From the IMG/VR virus record IMGVR_UViG_3300030109_003718, positions 1 to 46,403 of that record: a stretch of DNA of 46,403 bases. One strand, given 5' to 3'. Origin of the DNA: a virus. Each line of letters opens with the position of its first letter. The first letter of the stretch is position 1. A program made the translations under genes and the position numbers. This document shows, in pieces, positions 1 to 7,565 of this stretch. Below the pieces are notes generated by a model, which saw only the letters and a list, made by a program, of their open reading frames with translations, was not told the DNA's origin and did no database searches.

Positions 1-63
1 GGTAAGGCAACTGACGTAAACGTAAGGTAACTTACTAAAAAGTCACTTTTTTAACGTAAACGT
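1..63. repeat. Terminal/tandem 63-bp repeat, left copy
   Basis: This segment matches 46340-46402 at 61 of 63 positions (differences at window positions 7 and 52). It contains ACTGACGTA at 10-18, AACGTAAACGT at 53-63, the inverted repeat GTAAG-GTAA-CTTAC and the near-palindrome AAAAAGT-C-ACTTTTT. If the molecule is circular the two copies lie in tandem with a 64-base period. An exact assembler overlap should not carry mismatches, so a genuine tandem or terminal repeat is more likely. Confidence 0.85.
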
Positions 64-166
64 TATTTTTCTAACGGGAACGGAAGGGGGGCACATAGCG
101 CAAATAAGGCTTACGCACATTGTACGGCTATTTTTTATAGTTTATGAGTTTAATGTAGTGTTGTTT
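64..166. other. Non-coding left flank
   Basis: There is no plausible gene here. The stretch has a local G-rich run near 80-92 and several TAAGG/CTTAC motifs that echo the terminal repeat. With 46050-46403 it forms about 520 bases of non-coding DNA across the window junction, which suits an origin or packaging region; this is inference. Confidence 0.5.
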
Positions 167-409
167 TTAGCTACAGGGGTACATATTACCTGCATATTCT
201 TCAAAATCTAATATTTCTAGAGTGTCTGCATTTTGCAATCTAGCTACTATTTCTGTCATTTTGTATAAAGTTGGCGCTTCTGCATCTATTATCTCTGTCA
301 TTGTAATCTTCTTAGCAAGTTCTATAGATTTATTAATATTGTGCATTCCGCTTTTTTCTTTAAATTCACTATGTAGTAAAGCATGCTCTGTAGTTGTTGA
401 ATCTTTCAC
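167..409 (-). CDS. Hypothetical protein, 80 aa
   Basis: I do not recognise this protein. It is predicted to be helical and mildly acidic, with one central stretch rich in Ile, Glu and Thr. Translation starts at a GTG at 409 that overlaps the stop of the upstream zinc-ribbon gene (GTGA overlap), with a GAGGG purine run a few bases upstream. It is the last gene of a short leftward unit that runs toward the non-coding junction, so it is likely co-expressed with the zinc-ribbon gene from the promoter at 609-638. The overlapping plus-strand frame at 222-476 lacks such context and was discarded. Confidence 0.6.
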   Translation of the reverse strand: MKDSTTTEHALLHSEFKEKSGMHNINKSIELAKKITMTEIIDAEAPTLYKMTEIVARLQNADTLEILDFEEYAGNMYPCS

Positions 410-585
410 TTCTTTCCCTCTTTTTTCTTATCATACGTATGATATATCATATAAACAGTGTTGCATTTATCATTAGAACAGGATAGATTGGTTACTATTC
501 CCTCGTGTCCCTCAAATTTTTCTTCTAAATCAAAATCATGGTCACCACCCCATATTAATTTATTATCACAATGCCAACAGTTCAT
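406..585 (-). CDS. Small zinc-ribbon protein, 59 aa
   Basis: The frame encodes 59 residues. It has a CxxC pair at residues 3 and 6 and a second pair at 36 and 41, as in a small zinc ribbon. Between them is the motif IWGGDHD (residues 11-17) followed by an acidic segment and NLSC, a pattern I associate with a small phage and bacterial zinc-ribbon family of unknown role. The start ATG at 585 lies just downstream of an AAAGGG ribosome-binding purine run and about 24 bases past the -10 element of the promoter at 609-638. Its stop overlaps the GTG of the next gene. Metal binding is inferred from the cysteines. Confidence 0.75.
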   Translation of the reverse strand: MNCWHCDNKLIWGGDHDFDLEEKFEGHEGIVTNLSCSNDKCNTVYMIYHTYDKKKEGKK

Positions 586-893
586 TTTTTCAACCCTTTT
601 GTTAATTGAATTTACTTATAAAAAGTTGATTAAGGCAAGTGTTTTTAAAATATATTGTAAAATTTTTAAAAAGGGATTATAGGTACTAGTGGTAAATATG
701 TTTATTTGGCGATATTTTGCCTATATACGGAGTTTTTATGTAAAAGTGGTATATATACTAGGGTTTGTCTAATTTAAGGGAATTTTCCCTTGTTTTTGTG
801 TCTACTATATAATATAAATAATTTAATATTTCGTGTTCTGCTTCATTGCCACGAACTCCTGCGGTAGCAGTGACCTTTTCTACTTCATAAGCT
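586..893. other. Intergenic stretch with leftward promoter
   Basis: This stretch of about 300 bases holds the promoter at 609-638 and otherwise very AT-rich DNA. An out-of-frame extension of the 894-1058 region stays open on the minus strand down to 758, but I see no start or ribosome-binding site that convinces me it is translated. No RNA gene is visible. Confidence 0.4.
609..638 (-). promoter_or_regulatory. Predicted promoter, TTGCCT-N18-TAAATT type
   Basis: On the minus strand TTGCCT (638-633) is followed after exactly 18 bases by TAAATT (614-609). Its position about 24 bases before the ATG at 585 suits a promoter for the zinc-ribbon gene. The same hexamers and spacing recur at 1157-1186, 1223-1252, 5538-5567 and 39304-39333. 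Confidence 0.6.
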
Positions 894-1058
894 TCAGTTG
901 TTACTTCTTCTACTTCTTTCCACTTGGCTTGTTGAAATAACTTGTTTAGGTCTAGGTCTTCCGTTTGTAACATTGGGAGTATTACCAAAAATCTTTTCAT
1001 AGTTGTCTTGGTATCTCTTAATATCTGAAGTCCTATCCTTGTCTCCCTTTCCATTCAT
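894..1058 (-). CDS. Small basic protein beginning MNGKGD, 54 aa
   Basis: The frame from ATG 1058 gives a 54-residue protein with an N-terminal MNGKGD motif and a Y-x(2)-N-Y-x(2)-I-F-G segment at residues 16-25. This is typical of a small, widespread phage family of unknown function (pattern recalled from family knowledge, not searched). A longer minus-strand frame at 758-1054 overlaps it, but its sequence resembles nothing I know; I prefer the shorter one. The C-terminal half is rich in Arg, Ser and Asn. It would be transcribed from the promoter at 1157-1186, which gives a leader of roughly 90 bases. The ribosome-binding site is weak (A/G-rich only). Confidence 0.6.
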   Translation of the reverse strand: MNGKGDKDRTSDIKRYQDNYEKIFGNTPNVTNGRPRPKQVISTSQVERSRRSNN

Positions 1059-1156
1059 GCTTTTCTTTCTTTTAATATTACGTTAGTAATATATTTTCTT
1101 TCTTTTATTTAGTAAACTAAGTAAAATATATAAACTCTTGGGCTAAAACCCTATAC

Positions 1157-1186
1157 AATTTAATAACAAATAACATACTTATGCAA
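1157..1186 (-). promoter_or_regulatory. Predicted leftward promoter, TTGCAT-N18-TAAATT
   Basis: On the minus strand TTGCAT (1186-1181) is followed after 18 bases by TAAATT (1162-1157). It faces the MNGKGD gene and lies back to back with the rightward promoter at 1223-1252, so 1059-1264 is a divergent control region. Confidence 0.55.
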
Positions 1187-1222
1187 GGGATTATTTAAAA
1201 AACTTTATATTAAAGATAATAC

Positions 1223-1252
1223 TTGCCTTATTTAATGTTTATGTTATAAATT
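1223..1252 (+). promoter_or_regulatory. Predicted rightward promoter, TTGCCT-N18-TAAATT
   Basis: TTGCCT at 1223-1228 is followed after 18 bases by TAAATT at 1247-1252. A TATAAA reading at 1245-1250 with 16-base spacing would also suit host sigma-70. It precedes the first gene of the long rightward block; transcription from it would start only a few bases before the ATG at 1265, leaving almost no leader. Confidence 0.6.
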
Positions 1253-1264
1253 AACAACAAGTGT

Positions 1265-1486
1265 ATGACTAAATTATTAAACATTGCTAGGCAATACTGT
1301 GGGAATTGGGACGCAGGTAAATGTGTTGGATGTGTTTTCTATAGAAAAGACGGACAACTTACTTATTATGTCAATTCTAAGCTCAGTGGAAAAAATTGTA
1401 GTGTTGAAGAAGGTTGTGAATACTTTGAAAATATAGTTGTACCGGGAATAGACGATAAAAGAATAATAAAAAGTATAGGAGCATAA
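1265..1486 (+). CDS. Cysteine-containing hypothetical protein, 73 aa
   Basis: This 73-residue protein has cysteines at the motifs YCGNW, KCVGC, KNC and EGC, and ends with a hydrophobic VVPGI segment. The arrangement of a CGNWD start, a short FYRKDG strand and a second cysteine group resembles small marine-phage proteins of unknown function. It is the first gene after the rightward promoter at 1223-1252. No ribosome-binding site is visible before the ATG, which with the very short predicted leader suggests near-leaderless translation. The minus-strand frame across the same DNA looks like a shadow. Confidence 0.65.
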   Translation: MTKLLNIARQYCGNWDAGKCVGCVFYRKDGQLTYYVNSKLSGKNCSVEEGCEYFENIVVPGIDDKRIIKSIGA

Positions 1487-1771
1487 ATGATAATTGGCGG
1501 ACATCAATATAAAATTAACCTCGTAAATGAAATGAAAGTTGAAGGCGGAAGCATTATGGGGTTGCACGATGCAAGAAAATGCAATATTAATATAGATAAG
1601 AACCTAACTTCATCTAGAAAGAAAGAAACATTAATACATGAAACACTGCACGCAATATTAACAAATGCTGGCTTTCAAGAGCAAGATGAGCATTATATCG
1701 ACACAATAGCAAATGGATTGCTTCAATTAGGTGTTGGTGATTTATTATGGAAAAAAGCTGAGGTTAAATAA
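1487..1771 (+). CDS. Putative HExxH metallopeptidase-like protein, 94 aa
   Basis: The central motif is H-E-T-L-H followed by AIL, a zinc-binding HExxH helix. A downstream acidic helix (EQDEHYIDTIANGL) could supply the third ligand. This layout matches compact phage ImmA/IrrE-like or SprT-like proteins, usually annotated as Zn peptidases without known substrate. The gene begins directly after the stop of 1265-1486 and its TAA overlaps the ATG of the next gene (TAATG), so it is translationally coupled in the first rightward operon. Fold assignment is inferred from the motif; catalytic activity is not shown. Confidence 0.6.
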   Translation: MIIGGHQYKINLVNEMKVEGGSIMGLHDARKCNINIDKNLTSSRKKETLIHETLHAILTNAGFQEQDEHYIDTIANGLLQLGVGDLLWKKAEVK

Positions 1772-1881
1772 TGAAAACAGCTATTGTTATAATAACTATG
1801 ATTTCTGGAAAGCTTTGGTTTTTTCTAGAAGCATTATTTGTAATTTGCCTAGTAAAAGTGCTTAAGGGAGTAATTAAATGA
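1771..1881 (+). CDS. Small membrane protein, 36 aa
   Basis: The frame encodes 36 residues: a short Met-Lys start, then a hydrophobic stretch of about 25 residues (AIVIITMI, then FFLEALFVICLV) and a lysine-containing end. One membrane segment is likely. It is joined to its neighbours by a TAATG overlap upstream and an ATGA overlap downstream, which supports real translation despite its size. Function unknown. Confidence 0.5.
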   Translation: MKTAIVIITMISGKLWFFLEALFVICLVKVLKGVIK

Positions 1882-2639
1882 AACGTGCTATAGTTACTCC
1901 CGATAAGCATTTTCCTTTTGAAGATAAAAAAGCAATAAAGGTTCTTTGTAAAGCTATTGAGCTTGTAAAGCCAGATATATATATAGACTTAGGCGACACT
2001 GGTGAATGGGAATCTGTTTCTCATTGGCAATGGAAAAAGAAAAAAAGACCACCACTGGAATATCAATTGCCTTTTGTATATAAAGAAATAGAAGCTGTCA
2101 ATAAAGGTATGGATACTATTGATGCATCCTTAGATAAAGCAGGAACTAAAGAACGTCATTTCGTGGAGGGGAATCATGAAGATTGGCTTAATAGATTTGT
2201 TGAGGAAAATCCATACTTGGCTGAAGATATCCTCGTTAAAAATGCGCTTAAGTTGCGAGAGCGTGGTTATAAGTACCATAAAATCGGAAAGATGCTTAAA
2301 ATTGGTAAAATTAATTTCTATCATGGGCATCATTTTGCTGGAATTAATCACACTAGGAATCATCTTCTTAGGCTCGGTGGTAATGTTATGTATGGTCACC
2401 ATCATGATATTCAGCAAAGCTCTGTTACACACATTGACGGTGTCAAGTCAGCGTGGTCAATAGGATGCTTAAAAGATATGAGAGCCGAAGCTAATGTGTG
2501 GTTAGGTAATAGACAGCATAATTGGCAACATGCTTTTGCTATAGTGGATTTTCATAAGAATGGAAACTTTAATGTAACTGTTCACCAGATAGTAAATGGC
2601 GTTAGCACTGTAGATGGTAAGGTTTTAACATACAAATGA
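1878..2639 (+). CDS. Calcineurin-like metallophosphoesterase
   Basis: The 253-residue protein carries the metallophosphoesterase motif series in order: D-x-H (residues 9-11), GD (39-40), GNHE (98-101), HGHH (149-152) and GHHH (173-176). These residues bind two metal ions in phosphodiesterases and phosphatases of this superfamily. Its size fits a single catalytic domain. The substrate is unknown; phage members act on proteins, nucleotides or nucleic-acid ends. It overlaps the small terminase gene by the ATGA motif, so it is made together with the packaging proteins, which may hint at a role in DNA-end processing (inference). Confidence 0.85.
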   Translation: MKRAIVTPDKHFPFEDKKAIKVLCKAIELVKPDIYIDLGDTGEWESVSHWQWKKKKRPPLEYQLPFVYKEIEAVNKGMDTIDASLDKAGTKERHFVEGNHEDWLNRFVEENPYLAEDILVKNALKLRERGYKYHKIGKMLKIGKINFYHGHHFAGINHTRNHLLRLGGNVMYGHHHDIQQSSVTHIDGVKSAWSIGCLKDMRAEANVWLGNRQHNWQHAFAIVDFHKNGNFNVTVHQIVNGVSTVDGKVLTYK

Positions 2640-3400
2640 ACTCAAGAACAATAAAAGGCGTAGACCATTTATTATTTGATAATGAAGATGAATTTAACAA
2701 ATATATGCCAAATACTCCAATTATAACAGATTGGAGAAAAGGAAACGAAAAAGATTGGGTATTAAGTGACGATGGTCAAATATGTCAAGTTCTTAAAAGA
2801 GGAGGTTTAAAAAATGGTGGGAGCGGAGATATTTATAATTATTATATCAGAACGATTATTGGTTCGTTTGTCTGCAGGGCAAGTGTTAGGATGGAGGGCG
2901 ATATGCGAAAGAATATATACACTTTTGGGGCAACAGATAAAACGCCTTATCAGATTGTAAAAAACAGAAAGAAACCAACAAGTAAAGAATTTTTATTTGC
3001 AAAGTACGTAGCTAAAGGAGAAGACACGGTAGATGCTTTTATGAAGGCTTTTCCTGCAAAAAGTAAAGAATATGCTAAAAGCGAATCTAAATTGCTTATG
3101 AGCACAAAAAGGATACAAAGTTTGATTAGAGAAGAAATAGAAAAAGTAATGAATGAGGCTGAAATAACCCCATTGTATATACTTGAAAAAATGAAAGATA
3201 TCATTGAGTCGGATGTGTCTAGGGATAGTGATAAGGTATCATTGTTAAAAGAACTTGTCTCTATTGCTGGTATGAAAGACACTGAAAAGAAATCAGAATC
3301 TGTTACTGTATTTCAAGGTTTTTCTTCTGAACAGCTTGATGCTATAAGTGGTAATAATGTTAAAAAAATAGCAGGCGCTAAAAAGGAAATAGAAAGTTGA
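2636..3400 (+). CDS. Terminase small subunit-like protein
   Basis: The 254-residue protein has an N-terminal part of about 95 residues that I do not recognise, then a helical domain beginning near KKPTSKEFLFAKYVAKGEDTV. This resembles the DNA-recognition helix-turn-helix region of phage small terminases (a resource-like AFMKAFP-x-KS segment, then a long IREEIEKVM helix). A final helix pair could form the oligomerisation and large-subunit-binding part. It lies two genes before the large terminase. It would recognise the packaging site and regulate the large subunit. The N-terminal extension is unusual for the family. Confidence 0.7.
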   Translation: MNSRTIKGVDHLLFDNEDEFNKYMPNTPIITDWRKGNEKDWVLSDDGQICQVLKRGGLKNGGSGDIYNYYIRTIIGSFVCRASVRMEGDMRKNIYTFGATDKTPYQIVKNRKKPTSKEFLFAKYVAKGEDTVDAFMKAFPAKSKEYAKSESKLLMSTKRIQSLIREEIEKVMNEAEITPLYILEKMKDIIESDVSRDSDKVSLLKELVSIAGMKDTEKKSESVTVFQGFSSEQLDAISGNNVKKIAGAKKEIES

Positions 3401-3609
3401 ATTTATTTGATATATGCATGGAGGTGCTAGAGCATGCCCATGATTTAGAGATGAACATATCTGATGAAAAATGTCGTGAAATTGTAGCAACTGAGATATA
3501 TGATTTGTTTTATGAATACCAAGCATATCCTCAACCTTACGATATGAGTCATGTAGGAGACATAAAAGAATATTGGGAATATAGAAGAGATTTTGATGAA
3601 GACGAGTAA
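3397..3609 (+). CDS. Small acidic protein, 70 aa
   Basis: The protein is 70 residues long and strongly acidic, ending in DFDEDE. It starts at a TTG (3397) that overlaps the TGA of the small terminase gene. It contains many Tyr and Glu residues (EIYDLFYEYQ, EYWEYR) and no recognised domain. Being wedged between the terminase subunits with overlaps on both sides, it is probably translated by coupling. An in-frame ATG exists at residue 8 and cannot be excluded as the start. Confidence 0.6.
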   Translation: MNLFDICMEVLEHAHDLEMNISDEKCREIVATEIYDLFYEYQAYPQPYDMSHVGDIKEYWEYRRDFDEDE

Positions 3610-3967
3610 GTTGGCGGTATATGGAACATTGAGAAACGGAGAAAGAGACTTGTGGAATGTTAATGGATTTTCTTTGGTATTTCCGGGTCATAGGCATTAT
3701 CCAGCCGCAATGCACGATAGAAAAGCTAAAAATATGAAAGTTGAAGTAATAGATGTTGACGACGCTGATATTGCCAATTATGATATATATGAAAGTATTA
3801 GTACTGGTTTATATGAGCGAAGAAAAGTCAAAGTGCATAATAAATACGAGACTATTGATGCTTGGATGTATACTATTGGAGCCGCATTGCTTCAAGGTAC
3901 AAAAGTATTTGAAATGGTTCCAAAGCAAGATTGGTTATCAGAAGAATGCCAAAGCCTAAAAAAATAA
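3596..3967 (+). CDS. Gamma-glutamylcyclotransferase-like (AIG2/GGCT fold) protein
   Basis: From ATG 3596 the protein is 123 residues. It begins with the family's substrate-binding loop YGTLR (residues 9-13) and carries IYE-x(4)-GLYER (64-74), where Glu66 matches the catalytic glutamate of gamma-glutamylcyclotransferases. Family members cleave gamma-glutamyl amines or peptides, releasing 5-oxoproline, and act in the cytoplasm. A TTG three bases upstream is an alternative start. It lies between the terminase genes, overlapping both neighbours, which is an odd place for this enzyme. The amidoligase cassette elsewhere in the genome makes a linked role in an amide or gamma-glutamyl modification plausible (inference). 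Confidence 0.8.
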   Translation: MKTSKLAVYGTLRNGERDLWNVNGFSLVFPGHRHYPAAMHDRKAKNMKVEVIDVDDADIANYDIYESISTGLYERRKVKVHNKYETIDAWMYTIGAALLQGTKVFEMVPKQDWLSEECQSLKK

Positions 3968-5529
3968 ATATAAACAAACATAATGTCTCTGATAAAGAGC
4001 GTGTGCTTGAAATGGCTAAAAAAGATATAATATCTTTTGGTCAGTTATTTTTACCGGAAGACTTTATGAAGTCCTCACCTGCTCCATATCATTATGAGTT
4101 AAATAATTTACTATTAGACCCAACAAAAAATAGGATATGTATTATATTGCCTAGAGGTCATAGTAAGTCTACATTAGCTAAAACTGCATTATTACACCAT
4201 TTATATTTTAACCCAGAAGGTAAAAAAGAATTTATTGCTTGGGTTGCCGAGGAGCAATCTCAAGCCATAGACCATATTAAATATATACAAAACCATATAG
4301 AAGTAAACCCTGCTTTAAATTATTACTTTGGGGATTTAAGGGGGACTAAGTGGACTGAAAAAGAATTTACCACCAGCAAAGGAGATAGGGTTATTGCTAA
4401 GGGGACATCTCAAAGATTGCGTGGTCGTTCTCAATTAGGTCTTAGATATACTAAAATTATACTTGATGATTTTGAATCAGAACTAAATACAAAAACACCT
4501 GATAGAAGACGTGAAATTAAAGAATGGGTTATGTCTACAGTTGAACCGGCTCTGGAAAATTCCAAAGGGAATGAAGGCTCTGTGTGGTTAATAGGCACAA
4601 TAGTTCATTATGATTCATTTTTACAAAGCATATACGATGGTTACTTAGAAGCTCAAAGGGAATCTAGAAGATACGCTTGGGATGTTATGTATAAAAAAGC
4701 TATCAATGCAGATGGCGAAGTATTATGGTCTAGTTATTTTTCAAAGGAAAAATTGGCAGATATACGTAAAAGATTTGAGGATGTTGGGTTAGCGCATAAA
4801 TTTGCACAAGAATATTTAAATGAAGCTAGAGACCTAGAGAATGCTAAGTTTAAAACTGAGAGACTGGAATATTATAACCATGAATTTGAAAGCAGGGAAG
4901 GATATACTTATTTAGTAAACTCCAAAGACGCTATTCCAGTTAATGTATATATGGGTGTTGATTTAGCTTACGAAGCTAATGCGTCTAGCGACTTTCAAGT
5001 TATAATGGTTATAGGAATAGATAGCAATAGAAATATATACGTTATAGACTATATGAGAGAGCATATGCCATTATATGATATGCCAGAGCAAATAATGGAG
5101 TATTGCAGAGAATATTCTCCTGTAAAGCGTGTTAATGTAGAAATGGTTGGAGCTCAAGGGATAATAAAAGACGCTGTAAATAAAATGTCCGGAACTGAAA
5201 GAAAGGTTGCTCCGGGTATAGCCTTAGGCGTAAGACCTCCATCTGGAATTAAAAAAGAAGATAGGCTGGAATCTTTATTGGCTCCCTTAGTAAACAGAGG
5301 TAAAATGTTTATAAAAAGAACGCATACTCATTTAATAGATGAAATGTTTCAATTCCCAAAAGGTAGAAACGATGATGTCTTAGATGGATTATGGTATGCG
5401 GTAAATAAAGCTAGACCTCCACTTAGTAAAGTATTTGAAGCTTCTATGTTTGAGGAAAACACTATGCCCAAAACAGTAAAGCAACAAACAAAAAGAGTTA
5501 TATCTTGGGTTACAGGACAAAAAATTTAA
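3946..5529 (+). CDS. terL: Terminase large subunit (ATPase-nuclease)
   Basis: This is the packaging motor. From ATG 3946 it has 527 residues. The ATPase domain shows Walker A PRGHSKST (about 69-76) and Walker B IILDD followed by F and Glu (about 171-177). The nuclease domain shows MGVDLAYE (Asp about 339), VNVEM (Glu about 399) and the late acidic pair in GRNDDVLDGLW (about 474-484), as in RNase-H-fold terminase nucleases. A TTG at 3931 would add five residues. The gene overlaps the end of the cyclotransferase gene and is followed by a promoter and the portal gene. It cuts concatemers and pumps DNA into the prohead. Confidence 0.95.
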   Translation: MPKPKKININKHNVSDKERVLEMAKKDIISFGQLFLPEDFMKSSPAPYHYELNNLLLDPTKNRICIILPRGHSKSTLAKTALLHHLYFNPEGKKEFIAWVAEEQSQAIDHIKYIQNHIEVNPALNYYFGDLRGTKWTEKEFTTSKGDRVIAKGTSQRLRGRSQLGLRYTKIILDDFESELNTKTPDRRREIKEWVMSTVEPALENSKGNEGSVWLIGTIVHYDSFLQSIYDGYLEAQRESRRYAWDVMYKKAINADGEVLWSSYFSKEKLADIRKRFEDVGLAHKFAQEYLNEARDLENAKFKTERLEYYNHEFESREGYTYLVNSKDAIPVNVYMGVDLAYEANASSDFQVIMVIGIDSNRNIYVIDYMREHMPLYDMPEQIMEYCREYSPVKRVNVEMVGAQGIIKDAVNKMSGTERKVAPGIALGVRPPSGIKKEDRLESLLAPLVNRGKMFIKRTHTHLIDEMFQFPKGRNDDVLDGLWYAVNKARPPLSKVFEASMFEENTMPKTVKQQTKRVISWVTGQKI

Positions 5530-5537
5530 AATAATCC

Positions 5538-5567
5538 TTGTATTATATATAATTAATTTGTTAAATT
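5538..5567 (+). promoter_or_regulatory. Predicted promoter before the portal gene
   Basis: TTGTAT at 5538-5543 is followed after 18 bases by TAAATT at 5562-5567, the same arrangement as the other predicted phage promoters. It would drive the structural genes. The expected start of transcription (about 5574) falls inside the palindrome at 5569-5585. Confidence 0.5.
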
Positions 5568-5568
5568 A

Positions 5569-5585
5569 TATAAATTAAATTTATA
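5569..5585. promoter_or_regulatory. Perfect palindrome, possible operator
   Basis: TATAAATT-A-AATTTATA is a perfect inverted repeat with 8-base arms and one central base. It lies over the predicted transcription start of the portal promoter. The short centre argues against an RNA hairpin and for a protein-binding site. AT-rich chance palindromes are common, so confidence is limited. Confidence 0.35.
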
Positions 5586-5663
5586 GGTGCACCTATTTCT
5601 AGTATAAGAGAGTTAGAGCAAAACGAAGTCAAGCATTCTGAGGTTAATCAACAGTTATGGAGG

Positions 5664-7565
5664 ATGTGGAAAGATGCCCGTGCTGATTGGGATATTGAGG
5701 CAAGAGATTCTGTAGACTTCTTTTTAGGAAACCACTACACACAAGAAGAGTCAGACGCTTTACGAGCAGTAGGTCAGGGAGACTTTGTTATAGACCGTGT
5801 ATATGCGGCTATAGAAAAACTTAAATCTTTATTAACTTCTAAAACTCCTAAGTATAGCGCTGTAGGTAGGGAAGATTCTGATAGTAGAATTTCTAATGTA
5901 TGGAGAACTATATTAGAGTATATATGGGACATTTCTGATGGAGATGTCCAATTTAAACAAGCAGTACATGATTACGCTACTGCCGGCATGGGTTATTTTT
6001 ATGCATACATAGACCCGGAAGCTGATTATGGCAGAGGTGAAGTTAAATTTACTTATGTAGACCCATTTCGAATTTATATAGACCCAGCTTCAAGACATAG
6101 ATACGCTGATGATGCATCTGGTATTATTATGTCTACCATATTAACTGAAGACCAGCTTTTAAATATGTATCCTCAAGTTGAGCAATACATTGAAGAGCTT
6201 GATAGTTATTATGATGAAGATGATTATCCGGAATCTTTAAAAAGAAATAGTTCTAATTCATTTACGCCTGATACTACCTATGATTCTCAATATAATAGAA
6301 TAAATAAATATAGAATATTAGAAAGATTTACAAAAGTAAAAGTTCCATTTTATAGAGTATTTAATAAGCAAGACGGTTCTGAAGCTATTTTAAATTCAGA
6401 AAAATATGAAGAATTATTACAGAATGAGCAAGCTCAATTACTGGTTAAGGCTGGTATGATAGAAGTGGTTGAAGTTGTTCAAACTAGAATTAAAATTACT
6501 TGCACTGTTGGGGACTTGCTTTTATACGAACAAATTTTAAATACAGATATATACCCAATAGTCCCAGTTCCTAATATATGGACAGGGACTCCTTATCCAA
6601 AATCGGATATATCAAAAGTCCAAGACTCTCAAAGACTTTTAAATAAACTTTTCTCTCTCACTCTCTCACACGCTCAAGCTTCTGCTGGATTAAAATTATT
6701 AGTCCCAGAAGGGAGCGTCGATGATTTGGGGCAGTTGGAACAGGATTGGGCTAGACCTAATGCTGTCATACCATATAACCCTGAATTTGGTGCGCCACAT
6801 TTCCCTGCCCCACAATCATTATCGGGAGAGTTTTATAATTTAATAAGTCGTATAGAACACTATATAGACTTAAGTTTCGGCATACCTGAACTTATGCAAG
6901 GGTTTAAAGAAGCGGCTCCAGAAACAGTTAGGGGCACAGCTTTACTTGCTGAAATGGGTGAAACTCGTGGTAAATCAAAGCTACGAGATGTCGAAGGAAG
7001 TTTGACTAGGTTAGGTCGTAATATATACAACTTAGCAAAAGGTCACTATACTTACGCAAAAACTTTTAGAATTGTACAGCCAAATAATGATATTACAGAA
7101 TTTACTGTAAATAATATGTACGATGATAAAGGTCAAGAGATTAATGCCATACTAAATGATATCACCATTGGGCATTATGACGTGAGAATCATATCCGGTT
7201 CTACTTTGCCGTCAAACAGGATAGCTGAATATAATATGTATCTTGAGGCGTTTAAAATGAATCTGGTAGATGATGTCGAGGTTTTGAAGAAAACAGAAAT
7301 CTTTGACAAAGAAGGTGTCTTACAGCGAAAGGGTCAAATGGCTCAAATGCAATCATATATCAAACAATTAGAAGAGCAAGTTAAGAAACTTAGTGGAGAC
7401 TTACAAACTGCTGAACGAGAAACAATAAGTTCTCGCAAGCGAACAGAAACTGAGAAATTCAAAAGCAGGCTTAATGAGATTCAAAATGATACTAAGTTTA
7501 AAACTAAAGTACAAGTTGATAATCTTAAAAGAATTGTTGATTCTGAAACGCAGGCTGTAAGCTAA
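5664..7565 (+). CDS. Portal protein
   Basis: The 633-residue protein fits a podovirus-type portal. An N-terminal helical region begins WKDARADWDIEARDSVDFF, followed by a mixed core with YVDPFRIYIDP and PVPNIWTGTPYP segments, a PELMQGFKEAAPETVRGT loop, and a long C-terminal coiled coil after residue 560. It forms the dodecameric DNA channel at one head vertex and is followed by scaffold and capsid genes. The start is uncertain: the frame is open for 30 more codons back to a TAA at 5571-5573, and the upstream translation (SIRELEQNEVKHSEVNQQLW) looks like real portal N-terminus, yet it has no ATG, GTG or TTG. The ATG at 5664 directly abuts a GGAGG, which is too close to serve it. Confidence 0.85.
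   Translation: MWKDARADWDIEARDSVDFFLGNHYTQEESDALRAVGQGDFVIDRVYAAIEKLKSLLTSKTPKYSAVGREDSDSRISNVWRTILEYIWDISDGDVQFKQAVHDYATAGMGYFYAYIDPEADYGRGEVKFTYVDPFRIYIDPASRHRYADDASGIIMSTILTEDQLLNMYPQVEQYIEELDSYYDEDDYPESLKRNSSNSFTPDTTYDSQYNRINKYRILERFTKVKVPFYRVFNKQDGSEAILNSEKYEELLQNEQAQLLVKAGMIEVVEVVQTRIKITCTVGDLLLYEQILNTDIYPIVPVPNIWTGTPYPKSDISKVQDSQRLLNKLFSLTLSHAQASAGLKLLVPEGSVDDLGQLEQDWARPNAVIPYNPEFGAPHFPAPQSLSGEFYNLISRIEHYIDLSFGIPELMQGFKEAAPETVRGTALLAEMGETRGKSKLRDVEGSLTRLGRNIYNLAKGHYTYAKTFRIVQPNNDITEFTVNNMYDDKGQEINAILNDITIGHYDVRIISGSTLPSNRIAEYNMYLEAFKMNLVDDVEVLKKTEIFDKEGVLQRKGQMAQMQSYIKQLEEQVKKLSGDLQTAERETISSRKRTETEKFKSRLNEIQNDTKFKTKVQVDNLKRIVDSETQAVS

Noticed and set aside
222-476. Hydrophobic plus-strand frame
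   Set aside because: It is antisense to the better supported small leftward genes, and its hydrophobic content is what antisense of charged AT-rich genes gives.
758-1054. 98-residue minus-strand reading frame
   Set aside because: It overlaps the 54-residue MNGKGD frame in another phase, has no recognised features and a weak start context; I kept only the shorter gene.
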